64,000 bases of DNA, from NCBI RefSeq assembly GCF_035916875.1, contig NZ_JAXUHN010000094.1, forward strand, positions 124,001 through 188,000, in the 5' to 3' direction. Below, piece by piece: positions 18,004 to 27,571 of the stretch. Each line of letters opens with the position of its first letter. Positions within the stretch are counted from its first letter, which is position 1. The notes below the pieces were generated by a model. It searched no databases, had not been told where the DNA came from, and worked only from the letters and a program-made list of their open reading frames with translations. Source of the stretch: Methylomicrobium sp035916875. GTDB lineage: Bacteria; Pseudomonadota; Gammaproteobacteria; Methylococcales; Methylomonadaceae. The position numbers and the translations under genes are program-made.

Positions 18004-18906
18004 TTATCTCGGCTCCTCTTATCGGATGAAAAAGATTCCAAACACGGCCTCGATACACTCCGGCCGGCGAGACCTATCAAGTTATAATCTAGATGCGGCC
18101 ATATTACCATCGTATTAGTTTCAGTTAGCGAAATCCATTGTTTTAATGGCGTTATTGTTAATTTCCGTGCAAAAAAATACCGGTTTTTAGCAATTTTATT
18201 TTCCAGGCAAAAAATAAAAACAGTATTATTATCGATCATTTACCTTTCAATCGCCATGGGCGGGTGGTGTGCCGATGTCTGGAAAATTTTGCATGTTGAT
18301 TAATACTGAATGTCCGCGAGGTTTTGGCAAAATGATAGAAATCAGGTTGCTAATTATACTTTGCCAAATTAAAGAACCTGTCCACGACCGCTGATTAATG
18401 TATAATAAAACATTGTTATATAAAGTATTATTGCGGCAGGTATCGCGAGGATTCTAGACTCGCACTGATTCCTGCCCTGCAAGGGCTTCCAGGGGGCAGT
18501 GCGTATTCGGCTGTATTCCATCAATTTTTCCTCTTCGACGCGTGATTCTACAGCGACATCCGAGGGCTCTTTCAATCCCGAAGAGCCTCTATGCTGCCAG
18601 CGGTTCATGTTGTCATTCGATGATTCGGCGACCGTGTCGGCAGCTCACTACCGAAGAATTGACGGACATTATCAATAAGCGGCGCTATCTACGGCAAAAA
18701 GCTAAAGAATCACTCGCCAGACGATCCCCAGTGACGCGAGAGCGAATCGGACAGCGTAGAATTATGAGCGTTTTATGAAGCGTTGCGGAATGTTGAATCC
18801 CCATTCATTACTTTTGGCGAAATTTGCTTAGGGCTGAATTCGCCATCAAAATGGGGTTGGCCGCGGCTATTGTTGATCATTTTGACTTAAACGAGAGAGG
18901 AATGGT
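18004..18906. other. Gene-poor gap before rmuC
   Basis: No convincing gene. The left half (18120-18420) is A/T-rich with short dyads, such as AATGT-ATAATAAA-ACATT near 18395. The right half (18440-18780) is GC-richer with an open stretch 18542-18778 that lacks a ribosome site and any recognisable family. The leftward open frame 18369-18608 (RIRTAPWKPLQGRNQC) might be an old mobile-element piece, but I cannot place it. Confidence 0.5.
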
Positions 18907-20520
18907 ATGGCGTTTGACTGGATGCCGGCGGCGATCATCGCCGGTTTATTATTGGTGGCGAGCGTGATCATGCAACTGCTCGTATTGCAGCGTTTGCAGG
19001 TTTTGCTGAAGGCTGCGCAGGATGCCGGTTTGCAGGAGCTTCTGTTGAAGTTAAAAAATATGGAAGCCGCTTTGCAGCAGGGCTTTGCAGACTCCAGAAA
19101 GGAACTCCGGGAGGTCAGCGCGGAAAATCGGCGCGAGTTGCAGGAAGCGTTTAAAAATCTCCAGGATGCCTTGTTGAACCGGATCGTCGAAAGCCAGCGC
19201 ACGCAAAATGTGCAGATGGATACATTCAAGAATGGCCTGGCAAACATGTCCGAAAGACTGATCAATAACGCCAGCGAATTCAGGGAAAGCGTCAGTCGGT
19301 CGTTCCAGGCGACCGGCGAGTCGTTAAACCGAAAACAAGACGATTTTAGGGATAAAACCGCCGAGACATTAAAACAGTTTCAGGAAGGCATTAAAGCCGA
19401 TGCGAAGGAAAACCGCCAGGAATTGACCCTCGGACTCAATTCGTTCGAAGCCAAATTTGCCGAAGGCATCAAGGATTTCAACGAACAGCTACGGCTTAAA
19501 TTCTCCGATTTGAATCGCCAGCAACAAGAAGCGAATCAATTGGCCAAAACCGGCATCAGCGAAATCCGCGAAGCGATCGAAAAACAGCTGCTTGCGATCC
19601 GGGAAGACAACTCCCGGCAACTGAATGAAATGCGCCAGACCGTCGATGAAAAGTTGCACAATACGTTGGAACAGCGTCTCGGCGAGTCGTTCAAACTGGT
19701 CAGCGACCGTTTGGATCAGGTGCATAAGGGGCTCGGCGAGATGCAGAATCTGGCGGTCGGCGTCGGCGATTTGAAGAAAGTGCTGTCCAATGTCAAAACG
19801 CGCGGCATCCTCGGCGAATACCAGCTCGGCAACATTCTGGAACAAATCCTGTCGCCCGAGCAATACGGCGTGAATGTCGCGACCAAAAAGGGCAGTCAGG
19901 CGAATGTCGAGTATGCGGTCAAACTGCCGGGCAAAGCCGACGATAAGACCGTTTGGCTGCCGATCGATTCGAAATTTCCGCTCGAAAGCTATCAATTACT
20001 GCTCGGTGCGTTGGACGAAGGCAATCCGGCGGCGATCGATGCGGCGCAAAAACAGCTGCTGAAAGCGATCGAAAGTTTCGCGAAGGATATCGCCGGCAAA
20101 TACCTGGACCCGCCGCATACGACCGATTTTGCAATCATGTTCCTGCCGGTCGAAAGCTTGTATGCGGAAGTCCTGCGGTCGCCGGAGCTGTTCGAAAAAT
20201 TGCAGCGCACTTACCGGGTCACGATTACCGGCCCGACCACCTTGTCGGCCTTGCTGAACAGCCTGCACATGGGTTTTCGGACATTGGCCGTGCAACAACG
20301 CAGCAGTGAGGTCTGGAAGGTGCTGGCCGAGGTGAAGACCGAATTCGGTAAATATTCCGAACTTTTGGATACTGTTTATAAGCAGCTCACGACCGCATCG
20401 AATTCACTGGAAAGACTGAAAACGACACGCACCGCGGTCATGGAAAGAAAATTGCGCGGCGTCGAAGTGTTGGGCATCGAGAGCGATCTGGAGCCTATCG
20501 GGTTGCCGGAGCCGGATTAA
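18907..20520 (+). CDS. rmuC: DNA recombination protein RmuC
   Basis: A 537-residue RmuC family protein. An N-terminal hydrophobic helix (about residues 8-27) is followed by a long coiled coil (about 30-290, rich in Glu, Gln, Lys) and then the conserved nuclease-like domain (GILGEYQLGNILEQIL, IDSKFPLESYQ, DFAIMFLPVESLYAEVLR) to about residue 480. RmuC limits inversions at short inverted repeats in E. coli; the fold relates to restriction-type nucleases. GAGAGG lies five bases ahead of the ATG. The next gene starts 68 bases downstream, so a shared transcript is possible but not shown. Confidence 0.93.
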   Translation: MAFDWMPAAIIAGLLLVASVIMQLLVLQRLQVLLKAAQDAGLQELLLKLKNMEAALQQGFADSRKELREVSAENRRELQEAFKNLQDALLNRIVESQRTQNVQMDTFKNGLANMSERLINNASEFRESVSRSFQATGESLNRKQDDFRDKTAETLKQFQEGIKADAKENRQELTLGLNSFEAKFAEGIKDFNEQLRLKFSDLNRQQQEANQLAKTGISEIREAIEKQLLAIREDNSRQLNEMRQTVDEKLHNTLEQRLGESFKLVSDRLDQVHKGLGEMQNLAVGVGDLKKVLSNVKTRGILGEYQLGNILEQILSPEQYGVNVATKKGSQANVEYAVKLPGKADDKTVWLPIDSKFPLESYQLLLGALDEGNPAAIDAAQKQLLKAIESFAKDIAGKYLDPPHTTDFAIMFLPVESLYAEVLRSPELFEKLQRTYRVTITGPTTLSALLNSLHMGFRTLAVQQRSSEVWKVLAEVKTEFGKYSELLDTVYKQLTTASNSLERLKTTRTAVMERKLRGVEVLGIESDLEPIGLPEPD

Positions 20521-20522
20521 AG

Positions 20523-20552
20523 TTGCAAACGCTGCCAAAGTCCACTTAGACT
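20523..20552 (+). promoter_or_regulatory. Possible sigma-70 promoter of the DRHyd-TPR/patatin operon
   Basis: TTGCAA (20523-20528), an 18-base spacer and TAGACT (20547-20552) lie in the 68 bases between rmuC and the next gene, with the start codon 36 bases past the -10 box. Each box matches consensus at about four of six positions, so this is only a candidate. Confidence 0.35.
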
Positions 20553-20588
20553 AGATGTAACGCAAGCGAACCGGAGTACCCAACCGAC

Positions 20589-22571
20589 ATGGCTCAACAC
20601 GTATTTATCGTGATGCCTTTTGGCGTCAAAGAAGGCATCGACTTTAACAGCGTTTATCGGGACTTGATCAAACCGGCCTTATTGGATGTTGGGCTGGAGC
20701 CGTTTCGGGCCGACGAAGATATTTTGCCGGGCGATATTCGCGCCGACATGTTTCAGGAATTGCTGATGGCCGATCTGGTGGTGGCCGATTTGTCGATCAA
20801 CAACGCCAACGCCTGGTATGAACTAGGTGTGCGGCATGGCCTCCGCGCGCGCGGCATCGTGCAGATTCGCTCAGGTTCCGACAAGATTCCGTTCGATGTC
20901 TGTGTGGATCGAACCCTGCATTACCATTTGCAGGACGGCGCGCCCGATCCCGCGTTTTTGAAGGAGGATCGAGCGCTTTTGGGCAAGGTGGCGTTGGAAA
21001 CCCTGCAATCGCAACGAAGCCGGCCAAGCAGCCCGGTCTATCAATATCTGCCCAATTTGCAGGAGCCCGACTGGAAGTCGTTGCGCGTCAAGAACGCGGA
21101 TGGGTTCTGGCGCAAACATGAACAATGGGAAAGCCGGGTCGAGGTTGCGCGCAAGAATAACAGGCCTGGCGACATTCTGGTGCTGGCCGATGAAGCGCCG
21201 TCTTATGCATTGAAGCTGGAAGGCTACCGGACTGCCGGCAATGCCTTGATGAGTGTCGGCCAATTTGCCTATGCGCTCGAACAATTCGAAAAGGCGCTGG
21301 CGATCGAACCGGATGATTTGGCCTGCGCGCAGAAAAAAGGAATTGCACTGGGGCGGCTCGGGAAAACCGCGCTTGCCGGGCAATGGTTCAAGGATTTATC
21401 GGATAAGCATCCCCGCGATGCCGAGACCTGGGCGTTACTTGGCCGATTAGAGAAAGAACGCTGGATCGGACTGTGGCGAAAAGAAGGCGTTGGCAAGGAT
21501 GTCATGAAAGATGATGCGGCCTGTGAGAGCGAGCAATTAAAGGAAGCGATCCGGGCTTATCGTCAGGGCTTTATCGAACAGCCGGAAAGCTACTATGCGG
21601 GCATCAACGCCTTGACCCTGTCTTTTTTGCTGCGGTATTTGTTGGACGAAAACAAGGACGACGAGGAATTGACCGCGATGATCGGCGGCGTGCGCTGGGC
21701 CGTAACTAGCGAGTTGACCCGCGAAACCTCCAATAAAAAGAATTATTGGGCCAGAGTCACGCTGGCTGATCTCGAAGTCTTGGTCGGCGACGAAAAAACA
21801 GTAGATAAGGCCTATAAATATGCGGTCGCGGCGGCGCGCGACGATTGGTTCGCTCTGGATTCTTCCCGGCAGCAGTTGCGCTTATTGCAGGCACTCGATT
21901 TTCGTCCGGAGCCGGTATCCGCCGCGATTAACGTATTCGACAAAGCGCTCGCCGCGCTGGAAAAGCCTGAAAGCAGCCGGCCGCCGCGCAAGGTGTTTTT
22001 GTTCAGCGGCCACATGGTCGATGCGGCCGGCCGGACCGCTCCACGTTTTCCGGCGGCTAAGGAAAAGGATGCGATCAATGCGATTGCGAAGCAGTTAGCC
22101 GCTCTTGAGGCCGGTCCTGACGATCTTGCCATGTGCGGCGGCGCTTGCGGCGGCGATTTGATCTTTGCCGAGGCGTGCCTGCGGCATGGCTTGCAATTGC
22201 AGATCCGTATTCCTTTCGCTGTGCCGGAGTTTCTCGAAAAATCGGTCAGCTTCGCCGGAGATAACTGGCGGGATCGTTATTTCGCGGTTCAGCATCATCC
22301 GAATACGCGCCTGTTCGTGATGCCCGATGAACTCGGTGAATTGCCGCACAACACCAATCCTTACGAGCGCAATAACCTTTGGCAACTGTATTCGGCGATT
22401 TCATGGGGGGCCGAAAAGGTCTATTTTATCTGTTTATGGGACGGGAAGGGCGGCGACGGTCCCGGTGGCACGCGCCAAATGCATGATACTGTCAAACAGC
22501 GTGCTGGCCGCGTTTATGTATTGGATACCCATACCCTTTTTAATATTCCCTCAACAGGAGACAGTTTATGA
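20589..22571 (+). CDS. Deoxyribohydrolase-like + TPR + Rossmann/SLOG-like protein (putative conflict-system sensor)
   Basis: A 660-residue multidomain protein. Residues 1-~110 form a nucleoside-deoxyribosyltransferase/DRHyd-like domain (VFIVMPFG, ADLSINNANAWYELGVRH); the Glu in WYELG is the likely catalytic residue. Residues ~200-460 are helical TPR-type repeats (ALEQFEKALAIEPDD) matching the TRAFs-binding/DUF4071-like region known from ASK kinases. Residues ~475-655 are a Rossmann-like domain with CGGACGGDLIFAEACL, reminiscent of SLOG nucleotide-binding domains. The stop overlaps the patatin gene by four bases. The combination of a nucleotide-acting domain, a TPR scaffold and a lipase partner is the pattern of bacterial immunity modules. 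That role is inference; domain calls are by eye. Confidence 0.8.
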   Translation: MAQHVFIVMPFGVKEGIDFNSVYRDLIKPALLDVGLEPFRADEDILPGDIRADMFQELLMADLVVADLSINNANAWYELGVRHGLRARGIVQIRSGSDKIPFDVCVDRTLHYHLQDGAPDPAFLKEDRALLGKVALETLQSQRSRPSSPVYQYLPNLQEPDWKSLRVKNADGFWRKHEQWESRVEVARKNNRPGDILVLADEAPSYALKLEGYRTAGNALMSVGQFAYALEQFEKALAIEPDDLACAQKKGIALGRLGKTALAGQWFKDLSDKHPRDAETWALLGRLEKERWIGLWRKEGVGKDVMKDDAACESEQLKEAIRAYRQGFIEQPESYYAGINALTLSFLLRYLLDENKDDEELTAMIGGVRWAVTSELTRETSNKKNYWARVTLADLEVLVGDEKTVDKAYKYAVAAARDDWFALDSSRQQLRLLQALDFRPEPVSAAINVFDKALAALEKPESSRPPRKVFLFSGHMVDAAGRTAPRFPAAKEKDAINAIAKQLAALEAGPDDLAMCGGACGGDLIFAEACLRHGLQLQIRIPFAVPEFLEKSVSFAGDNWRDRYFAVQHHPNTRLFVMPDELGELPHNTNPYERNNLWQLYSAISWGAEKVYFICLWDGKGGDGPGGTRQMHDTVKQRAGRVYVLDTHTLFNIPSTGDSL

Positions 22572-23695
22572 CGCTAGCGCAGAAAATCGAGGCAACGCAC
22601 CCCAAAAAAATCCTGGCGCTGGATGGCGGAGGGATAAGGGGCATGATCACGGTCGAGGTGTTGAAACAAATCGAGACATTGTTGCGCAAGGAATTGAATC
22701 GAGGCAGCGATTTTGTATTGGCCGATTATTTTGATTACATAGCCGGCACCAGCACCGGAGCGATCATCGCGGCCTGTCTGAGCCTGGGCTGGCCGGTCGA
22801 TAAAATCCGCGATTTTTATCGCAGCAGCGGCGCTAAAATGTTCGACAAGGCCAGTTTGCTGAAAAGATTCAAATATTCTTATGAAGATGAAGAGCTGAAA
22901 GGGCTGTTGCGGCAGGAGTTCGGTCAGAACACGACCCTGGGGAGTCCTGATCTGAAAACCTTGTTGATGATGGTAATGCGCAATGCGACGACCGATTCGC
23001 CATGGCCGGTCAGCAACAATCCGAACGCAAAATATAATGATAAAAGCCGGGACGACTGTAATTTGAATTTACCGCTTTGGCAACTGGTGCGGGCCAGCAC
23101 CGCCGCGCCGACCTATTTTCCGCCCGAAAAAATTACCTTGGGTAAGACGCAGCCGTATCCTTTCGTGTTTGTTGACGGCGGTATTACAATGTACAACAAC
23201 CCGTCCTTTCAGGCATTTTTGATGGCGACGGTTGGACCCTACAAGTTGAATTGGCAAACCGGGGTAGACAAATTATTGATCGTTTCGATAGGCACCGGCG
23301 CGAATGCGGAGGCGAACGCCGATTTGGGGCCGGATGAAATGAATCTGATCTACAATGCGAAATCGATTCCGTCTGCCTTGATGTTTGCAGCGCTGAATGA
23401 GCAGGATCTGTTATGCCGGGTATTCGGCAAATGCGTGTTCGGGCACGAGCTGGACAGCGAAATCGGCGATTTGATCGATCAAAACCGGCATTGGCCCACT
23501 GCCGCCAAACTATTTACCTATGCCCGCTACAATGCCGAGTTGAGCGTCAAAGGCTTAACTGATCTCGGTTTGCCTCATATTCAGCCGGCGCAGGTTCAAC
23601 AGCTGGACTCGATCAAATATGTCGATGAATTAAGCGAAGTTGGACGCGCAGTCGCCAAGAAGGTCGCCCCCGAGCATTTTGGGGGGTTTATTTAG
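22568..23695 (+). CDS. Patatin-like phospholipase (putative effector)
   Basis: A 375-residue patatin-fold serine lipase. The oxyanion loop DGGGIRGM lies at residues 19-26, the nucleophile Ser62 in GTSTG, and the catalytic Asp203 in VDGGITMYNN, so the Ser-Asp dyad is complete. It resembles CapV-type bacterial patatins that degrade membrane phospholipids when activated. No signal peptide or membrane helix, so it acts from the cytoplasm. Its ATG overlaps the end of the upstream DRHyd-TPR gene (ATGA), with GGAG just before it, which means tight translational coupling. Membrane-damaging effector function is inferred from family and context. Confidence 0.9.
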   Translation: MTLAQKIEATHPKKILALDGGGIRGMITVEVLKQIETLLRKELNRGSDFVLADYFDYIAGTSTGAIIAACLSLGWPVDKIRDFYRSSGAKMFDKASLLKRFKYSYEDEELKGLLRQEFGQNTTLGSPDLKTLLMMVMRNATTDSPWPVSNNPNAKYNDKSRDDCNLNLPLWQLVRASTAAPTYFPPEKITLGKTQPYPFVFVDGGITMYNNPSFQAFLMATVGPYKLNWQTGVDKLLIVSIGTGANAEANADLGPDEMNLIYNAKSIPSALMFAALNEQDLLCRVFGKCVFGHELDSEIGDLIDQNRHWPTAAKLFTYARYNAELSVKGLTDLGLPHIQPAQVQQLDSIKYVDELSEVGRAVAKKVAPEHFGGFI

Positions 23696-23723
23696 GCGCT
23701 TTCTCACAATAAATATTGCAAAG

Positions 23724-23761
23724 CGCGGATCAGGGAGCGCATCAACGCTCCCTGATCCGCG
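23724..23761. terminator. Long perfect hairpin after the patatin gene
   Basis: Sixteen-bp perfect stem (23724-23739 with 23746-23761) and a six-base loop, 28 bases after the patatin stop and between convergent genes. There is no T-run on either side, but such a stable stem would probably end or stabilise both transcripts. Confidence 0.6.
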
Positions 23762-23863
23762 AAGCCACAACGCTTCGAACGGTCCATAGCCCGGCGCGGA
23801 GACGCGTCCTATCCGTCAACTCGATACGCGTATATGCGCAACCGCCTTGCCGCCATCAGACTA

Positions 23864-24304
23864 TTACGGCAAAAACTCCGGTAAATGCGTTCTGATGTCG
23901 GCTGCGCTCAAGTCGGCAAGATTTTTGTTCAGTTCAAGAGTAATATGCGTGTTCAAGTGGTTCGGCATATGCTGTCTGATCAATCCTAAAATAGACGGAC
24001 CGGCGATCACGATCAGTTGGTTGAAACGGTTGGTGTTATGCGCGTATTCGAGGTAATGCACGATTTCGGTCGCGAAGACATCGGCCTCGTGCTTTTTCGG
24101 ATCGGTTGGCTGTTCGAATGCATGGCCGCCGAGCCCGCCGGGATTTTTGACCCTGCCGGGCAAGTCCGAAGTCATTTCGCGGTCGTGCAAACGGCCTTCC
24201 GCGTGCACCAATGTATCTATTTCCTGTAACGGCGCGGAAGACGAGTCGATTTGAAAGAAGCGCGCGCGGCTGTGGTCTGCAACAACTACCCAGGTGGTCA
24301 TCAT
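23864..24304 (-). CDS. Host attachment protein family (Host_attach)
   Basis: A 146-residue protein that matches the Host_attach/baeRF-like family: TTWVVVADHSRARFFQI at the N-terminus, a central HEADVFATEIVHYLE segment and LIVIAGPSILGLIRQHM near the C-terminus. Despite the family name (from plant-associated bacteria), the fold resembles eRF1 domain 2 and the function is unknown. Either of two tandem ATGs (24304 or 24301) could be the start. It is convergent with the patatin gene and divergent from mtgA. Confidence 0.85.
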   Translation of the reverse strand: MMTTWVVVADHSRARFFQIDSSSAPLQEIDTLVHAEGRLHDREMTSDLPGRVKNPGGLGGHAFEQPTDPKKHEADVFATEIVHYLEYAHNTNRFNQLIVIAGPSILGLIRQHMPNHLNTHITLELNKNLADLSAADIRTHLPEFLP

Positions 24305-24367
24305 AGTGTAATCCTCAGTTAATAATCAGCGGGAGTCATTGTGCGCGAAAGCCACCTTATTGGCTAT

Positions 24368-24376
24368 TGGTATAAT
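24368..24376 (+). promoter_or_regulatory. Extended -10 promoter for mtgA
   Basis: TGGTATAAT is a perfect extended -10 box (TGnTATAAT) 65 bases before the mtgA start. No good -35 box lies upstream, as is usual for this promoter class. Confidence 0.5.
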
Positions 24377-24441
24377 TACCTAGCGCAGATTCGATCAAAA
24401 ATCGGCCTCGGGTATTCAATCCCGCCCAAAGCCTATATCAT

Positions 24442-25206
24442 ATGATGCTGAAAGTTTCCCACACTATCTCTCGCTTGACCAGAAAACATCGCCACTCAAA
24501 GCGCACCGACTCCCGGTCACCAGCTCTCCGCGCCATTCTCTACAAATTTGCCTGGCAGGTCATGTGGGCATTCATTGCTTCGTCAGTCGGATTTTGTTTG
24601 CTGTTCCGTTGGCTGCCGCTGCCGACGACCGCTTTCATGCTGAACCGTCATGTCGAGGATTTTCGTTACGAGACCGCATTCCGATCGATAGACTACCGTT
24701 GGGTCGGCGCCAAAAAGATTTCGTCTGCCGCTTACCAGGCGGTAATCGCCTCCGAGGACCAGCGATTTTTTGACCATGCGGGCTTTGATTTCCTCTCGAT
24801 TCAGGCGGCGGTCGATAACTATTTCGACGGACGCCGTCTTCGGGGAGCCAGCACGATTTCGCAGCAGGTGGCGAAAAATCTGTTTTTAAGCCCTTCCAAA
24901 AGCCTTATCCGCAAAGGCTTCGAAGTCTGGTTTACGGTTCTGCTGGAAATGTTCTGGAGCAAAGAGCGGATTTTGACCGTTTATTTGAACGTCGCGGAGT
25001 TCGGCGACCATCTGTTCGGCATCGAAGCCGCCAGCCAGCGCTATTTCGGCGTTCCGGCCAGTAAATTGAGCCGCGCGCAGGCTGCCTTGCTCGCGGCGAC
25101 GTTGCCGAATCCGTTGCGCCTCAAAGCGGCGCGTCCGTCATCCTATGTCCATGCGCGGCAGCAATGGATTCTTAGGCAGATGCGCCATATCGATTATCCG
25201 CGTTGA
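24442..25206 (+). CDS. mtgA: Monofunctional peptidoglycan transglycosylase
   Basis: A 254-residue GT51 enzyme that polymerises lipid II into glycan strands at the outer face of the inner membrane. A basic N-terminal tail (residues 1-30) precedes one transmembrane helix (about 33-55). The catalytic Glu105 lies in IASEDQRFFDHAGFD; the second motif RGASTISQQVAKNLFL and the KERILTVYLNVAEFG segment are intact. Length fits the family (about 240). An extended -10 promoter lies upstream; no clear Shine-Dalgarno site is visible before the ATG. Confidence 0.94.
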   Translation: MMLKVSHTISRLTRKHRHSKRTDSRSPALRAILYKFAWQVMWAFIASSVGFCLLFRWLPLPTTAFMLNRHVEDFRYETAFRSIDYRWVGAKKISSAAYQAVIASEDQRFFDHAGFDFLSIQAAVDNYFDGRRLRGASTISQQVAKNLFLSPSKSLIRKGFEVWFTVLLEMFWSKERILTVYLNVAEFGDHLFGIEAASQRYFGVPASKLSRAQAALLAATLPNPLRLKAARPSSYVHARQQWILRQMRHIDYPR

Positions 25207-25312
25207 GACCCCCTTTCAAAGTGTGCCCGTTTATGCCGATAATATGCGGGCGTTGCCCTGTCGTTGAACATCGGATTTAGCCCTTGGTCTTAGTAGCGGA
25301 GGAAGATAGAAA

Positions 25313-26401
25313 ATGAAAAAGATGATTATGCTGGCGATGCTCTTTGCATGCGTGCTGAAAGGAGCCCTGAGTCAGGCCGAGGACAGCCGGCAAGGCGTTT
25401 CCGGTTTGGCGGTCGCGACCTTTGCGGGGGGCTGTTTCTGGTGCACCGAGTCCGATTTCGAAAAACTGCCCGGCGTCAAAAAAGTCATTTCGGGGTTCAG
25501 CGGGGGGCTGGTCGCCAATCCGACCTATGAACAAGTTTCCGGCGGAAAGACAGGCCACGTCGAAAGCGTGCAGGTTTATTTCGACCCCAATGAGATCGAT
25601 TATGCAACACTGCTGCAAGCCTTCTGGCGCATGATCGACCCGACCGACAACGAAGGTTCGTTTGTCGATCGCGGCAATCAATACCGTTCGGTGATTTTTT
25701 ATCATGACGAAGAGCAAAAAGCCCAGGCCGAAAAATCGCTCGCGGAGTTGGCGGCATCGAAACGTTATTCCGCGCCGATTGTGACCGAAATCCGCAAATT
25801 CGAGAATTTTTATCCGGCCGAGGATTATCATCAGGATTATTACAAAAACAATCCGCTGCGCTACAAATATTACCGCTATCGTTCGGGCCGCGACCAGTAT
25901 CTGGAAAAAACCTGGGGCGATGATTTGCACTTGAATATTGCTCCTAAGGCACAGTCCGGCGCCTTTACCAAACCCTCGAAGGAAGAGCTTGCCAGGCGCC
26001 TGACCGAACTTCAATATCAAGTCACGCAGGAAGAAACGACCGAGCCGCCGTTCAAAAACGCTTATTGGAATGAAAAGCACGACGGCATCTATGTCGATGT
26101 GGTCAGCGGCGAACCGCTGTTTTCATCGAAAGACAAGTACGATTCCGGCACCGGCTGGCCGAGTTTCACGAAACCGCTGGTCGAAGATAACATTATCAAG
26201 AAAAAGGATTTTCTCTTGATCGTGCCGCGCACCGAAGTTCGCAGCCGCGCCGCCGATTCGCATCTCGGGCATGTGTTTGACGACGGCCCCAAGCCGACGG
26301 GATTGAGGTATTGCATCAATTCGGCCGCGCTACGCTTTATTCCGGTCGAAGAAATGGAAAAGGAAGGCTATGGCAAGTTTTTGTCCCTATTCGGAAAATA
26401 A
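25313..26401 (+). CDS. msrAB: Exported fused methionine sulfoxide reductase MsrA-MsrB
   Basis: A 362-residue fusion that repairs both S and R methionine sulfoxides. A signal peptide covers residues 1-22, so it works in the periplasm. The MsrA domain (about 33-200) has the catalytic Cys41 in GGCFWC; the MsrB domain (about 225-350) has catalytic Cys334 in RYCINSAALRF. The MsrB half lacks the zinc-binding CxxC pairs, as in the zinc-free subclass. It lacks the thioredoxin-like N-terminal domain of neisserial PilB, so it needs an outside reductant; none is encoded nearby. GGAGG precedes the ATG. Confidence 0.95.
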   Translation: MKKMIMLAMLFACVLKGALSQAEDSRQGVSGLAVATFAGGCFWCTESDFEKLPGVKKVISGFSGGLVANPTYEQVSGGKTGHVESVQVYFDPNEIDYATLLQAFWRMIDPTDNEGSFVDRGNQYRSVIFYHDEEQKAQAEKSLAELAASKRYSAPIVTEIRKFENFYPAEDYHQDYYKNNPLRYKYYRYRSGRDQYLEKTWGDDLHLNIAPKAQSGAFTKPSKEELARRLTELQYQVTQEETTEPPFKNAYWNEKHDGIYVDVVSGEPLFSSKDKYDSGTGWPSFTKPLVEDNIIKKKDFLLIVPRTEVRSRAADSHLGHVFDDGPKPTGLRYCINSAALRFIPVEEMEKEGYGKFLSLFGK

Positions 26402-26523
26402 ACCATTGCCGAGCCGCGGCGTCAACAGCTGTCTTATTTATGGTAAAATTCGACAGTTTTATGAAAATTTCGGCGATTCGGCGCTTTTTCGGCGGGCGGA
26501 CCCTTAACACCATGTGAGTCGCA

Positions 26524-27531
26524 ATGACCCAACCTTCTGAAGCCAGGCAACTGATAGACCGTTTCGGCAGAAAGATCGATTACCTGCGTATTTCGATCAC
26601 CGACCGTTGCGATTTCCGTTGCGTCTATTGCATGGCCGAGGACATGACGTTTCTGCCGCGCGCGCAAATTCTAACACTGGAAGAAATCGAGACGATCGCA
26701 AGCGCATTTACCGAGCTTGGCGTCAAAAAAATCCGCATTACCGGCGGCGAGCCGTTGGTTCGCAAAGGCGCGTTGGACTTACTGGCGAACCTCGGCAGGT
26801 TGCCGGGACTCAAGGAGCTGGTGATTACGACCAACGGCGCGCAGCTCGAAACGATGGCTCCGGCCTTGAAAAAAGCCGGCGTTAGACGGATCAACATCAG
26901 TGTCGATTCACTCGATCCGGCAAAATTCAAGGCAATCACCCGCACCGGCAATTTACAGACCGTGCTGAACGGCATCGCCGCCGCGAAGGCCGAAGGTTTT
27001 GACCGAATCAAGATCAACACGGTCGTGCTGAAGGACAGCAATCATACGGAAGTCTGCGATCTGGTGCAATTCGCGGTCGACAGCGAAATCGACATCAGTT
27101 TTATCGAGGAGATGCCGCTCGGTGTTGTCGAACATCACGACCGGTCAATGTCTTATTATTCGAGCGATATGATCAAAAAGGATCTGGCGGCGCGCTTTGC
27201 GCTGCTCGCGACGCCCGAAAAAACCGGCGGACCTTCCACTTATTTCCGTGTCGCCGGCAGCGTGACCCGCGTCGGTTTCATTTCGCCGCACAGCCATAAT
27301 TTTTGCAGCGCCTGCAACCGGGTCAGGCTGACCGCCGAAGGCCGCCTGTTGCTCTGCCTCGGCAACGAACATTCGGTCGATCTGAAACAGGTTCTCCGCA
27401 CGCATCCGGGCAATATCGACCTGCTGAAACAAACGCTGATCGACGCGATGCAGATCAAACCCCTTCGCCACGAGTTCAACCTGCAAGAACAGCCGGTGAT
27501 CCTCCGCTACATGAACATGACCGGCGGCTAG
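26524..27531 (+). CDS. moaA: GTP 3',8-cyclase (molybdenum cofactor step 1)
   Basis: A 335-residue radical-SAM enzyme that converts GTP to the cyclic precursor on the way to cyclic pyranopterin. The N-terminal SAM cluster is Cys29, Cys33 and Cys36 (CDFRCVYC); the C-terminal second cluster is in FCSACNRVRL with a third cysteine in LLLCLG. The protein ends in the essential Gly-Gly tail (NMTGG). moaC is not in the window. It lies 40 bases before an RNA helicase gene read the same way. Confidence 0.96.
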   Translation: MTQPSEARQLIDRFGRKIDYLRISITDRCDFRCVYCMAEDMTFLPRAQILTLEEIETIASAFTELGVKKIRITGGEPLVRKGALDLLANLGRLPGLKELVITTNGAQLETMAPALKKAGVRRINISVDSLDPAKFKAITRTGNLQTVLNGIAAAKAEGFDRIKINTVVLKDSNHTEVCDLVQFAVDSEIDISFIEEMPLGVVEHHDRSMSYYSSDMIKKDLAARFALLATPEKTGGPSTYFRVAGSVTRVGFISPHSHNFCSACNRVRLTAEGRLLLCLGNEHSVDLKQVLRTHPGNIDLLKQTLIDAMQIKPLRHEFNLQEQPVILRYMNMTGG

Positions 27532-27571
27532 GCCGCGCGTCTTCTTACCTTATCTTTTATCGAGCTTCTTG

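Noticed and set aside
18542..18778. 78-codon rightward frame before rmuC
   Set aside because: No ribosome site, no family, Arg-rich composition typical of chance frames.
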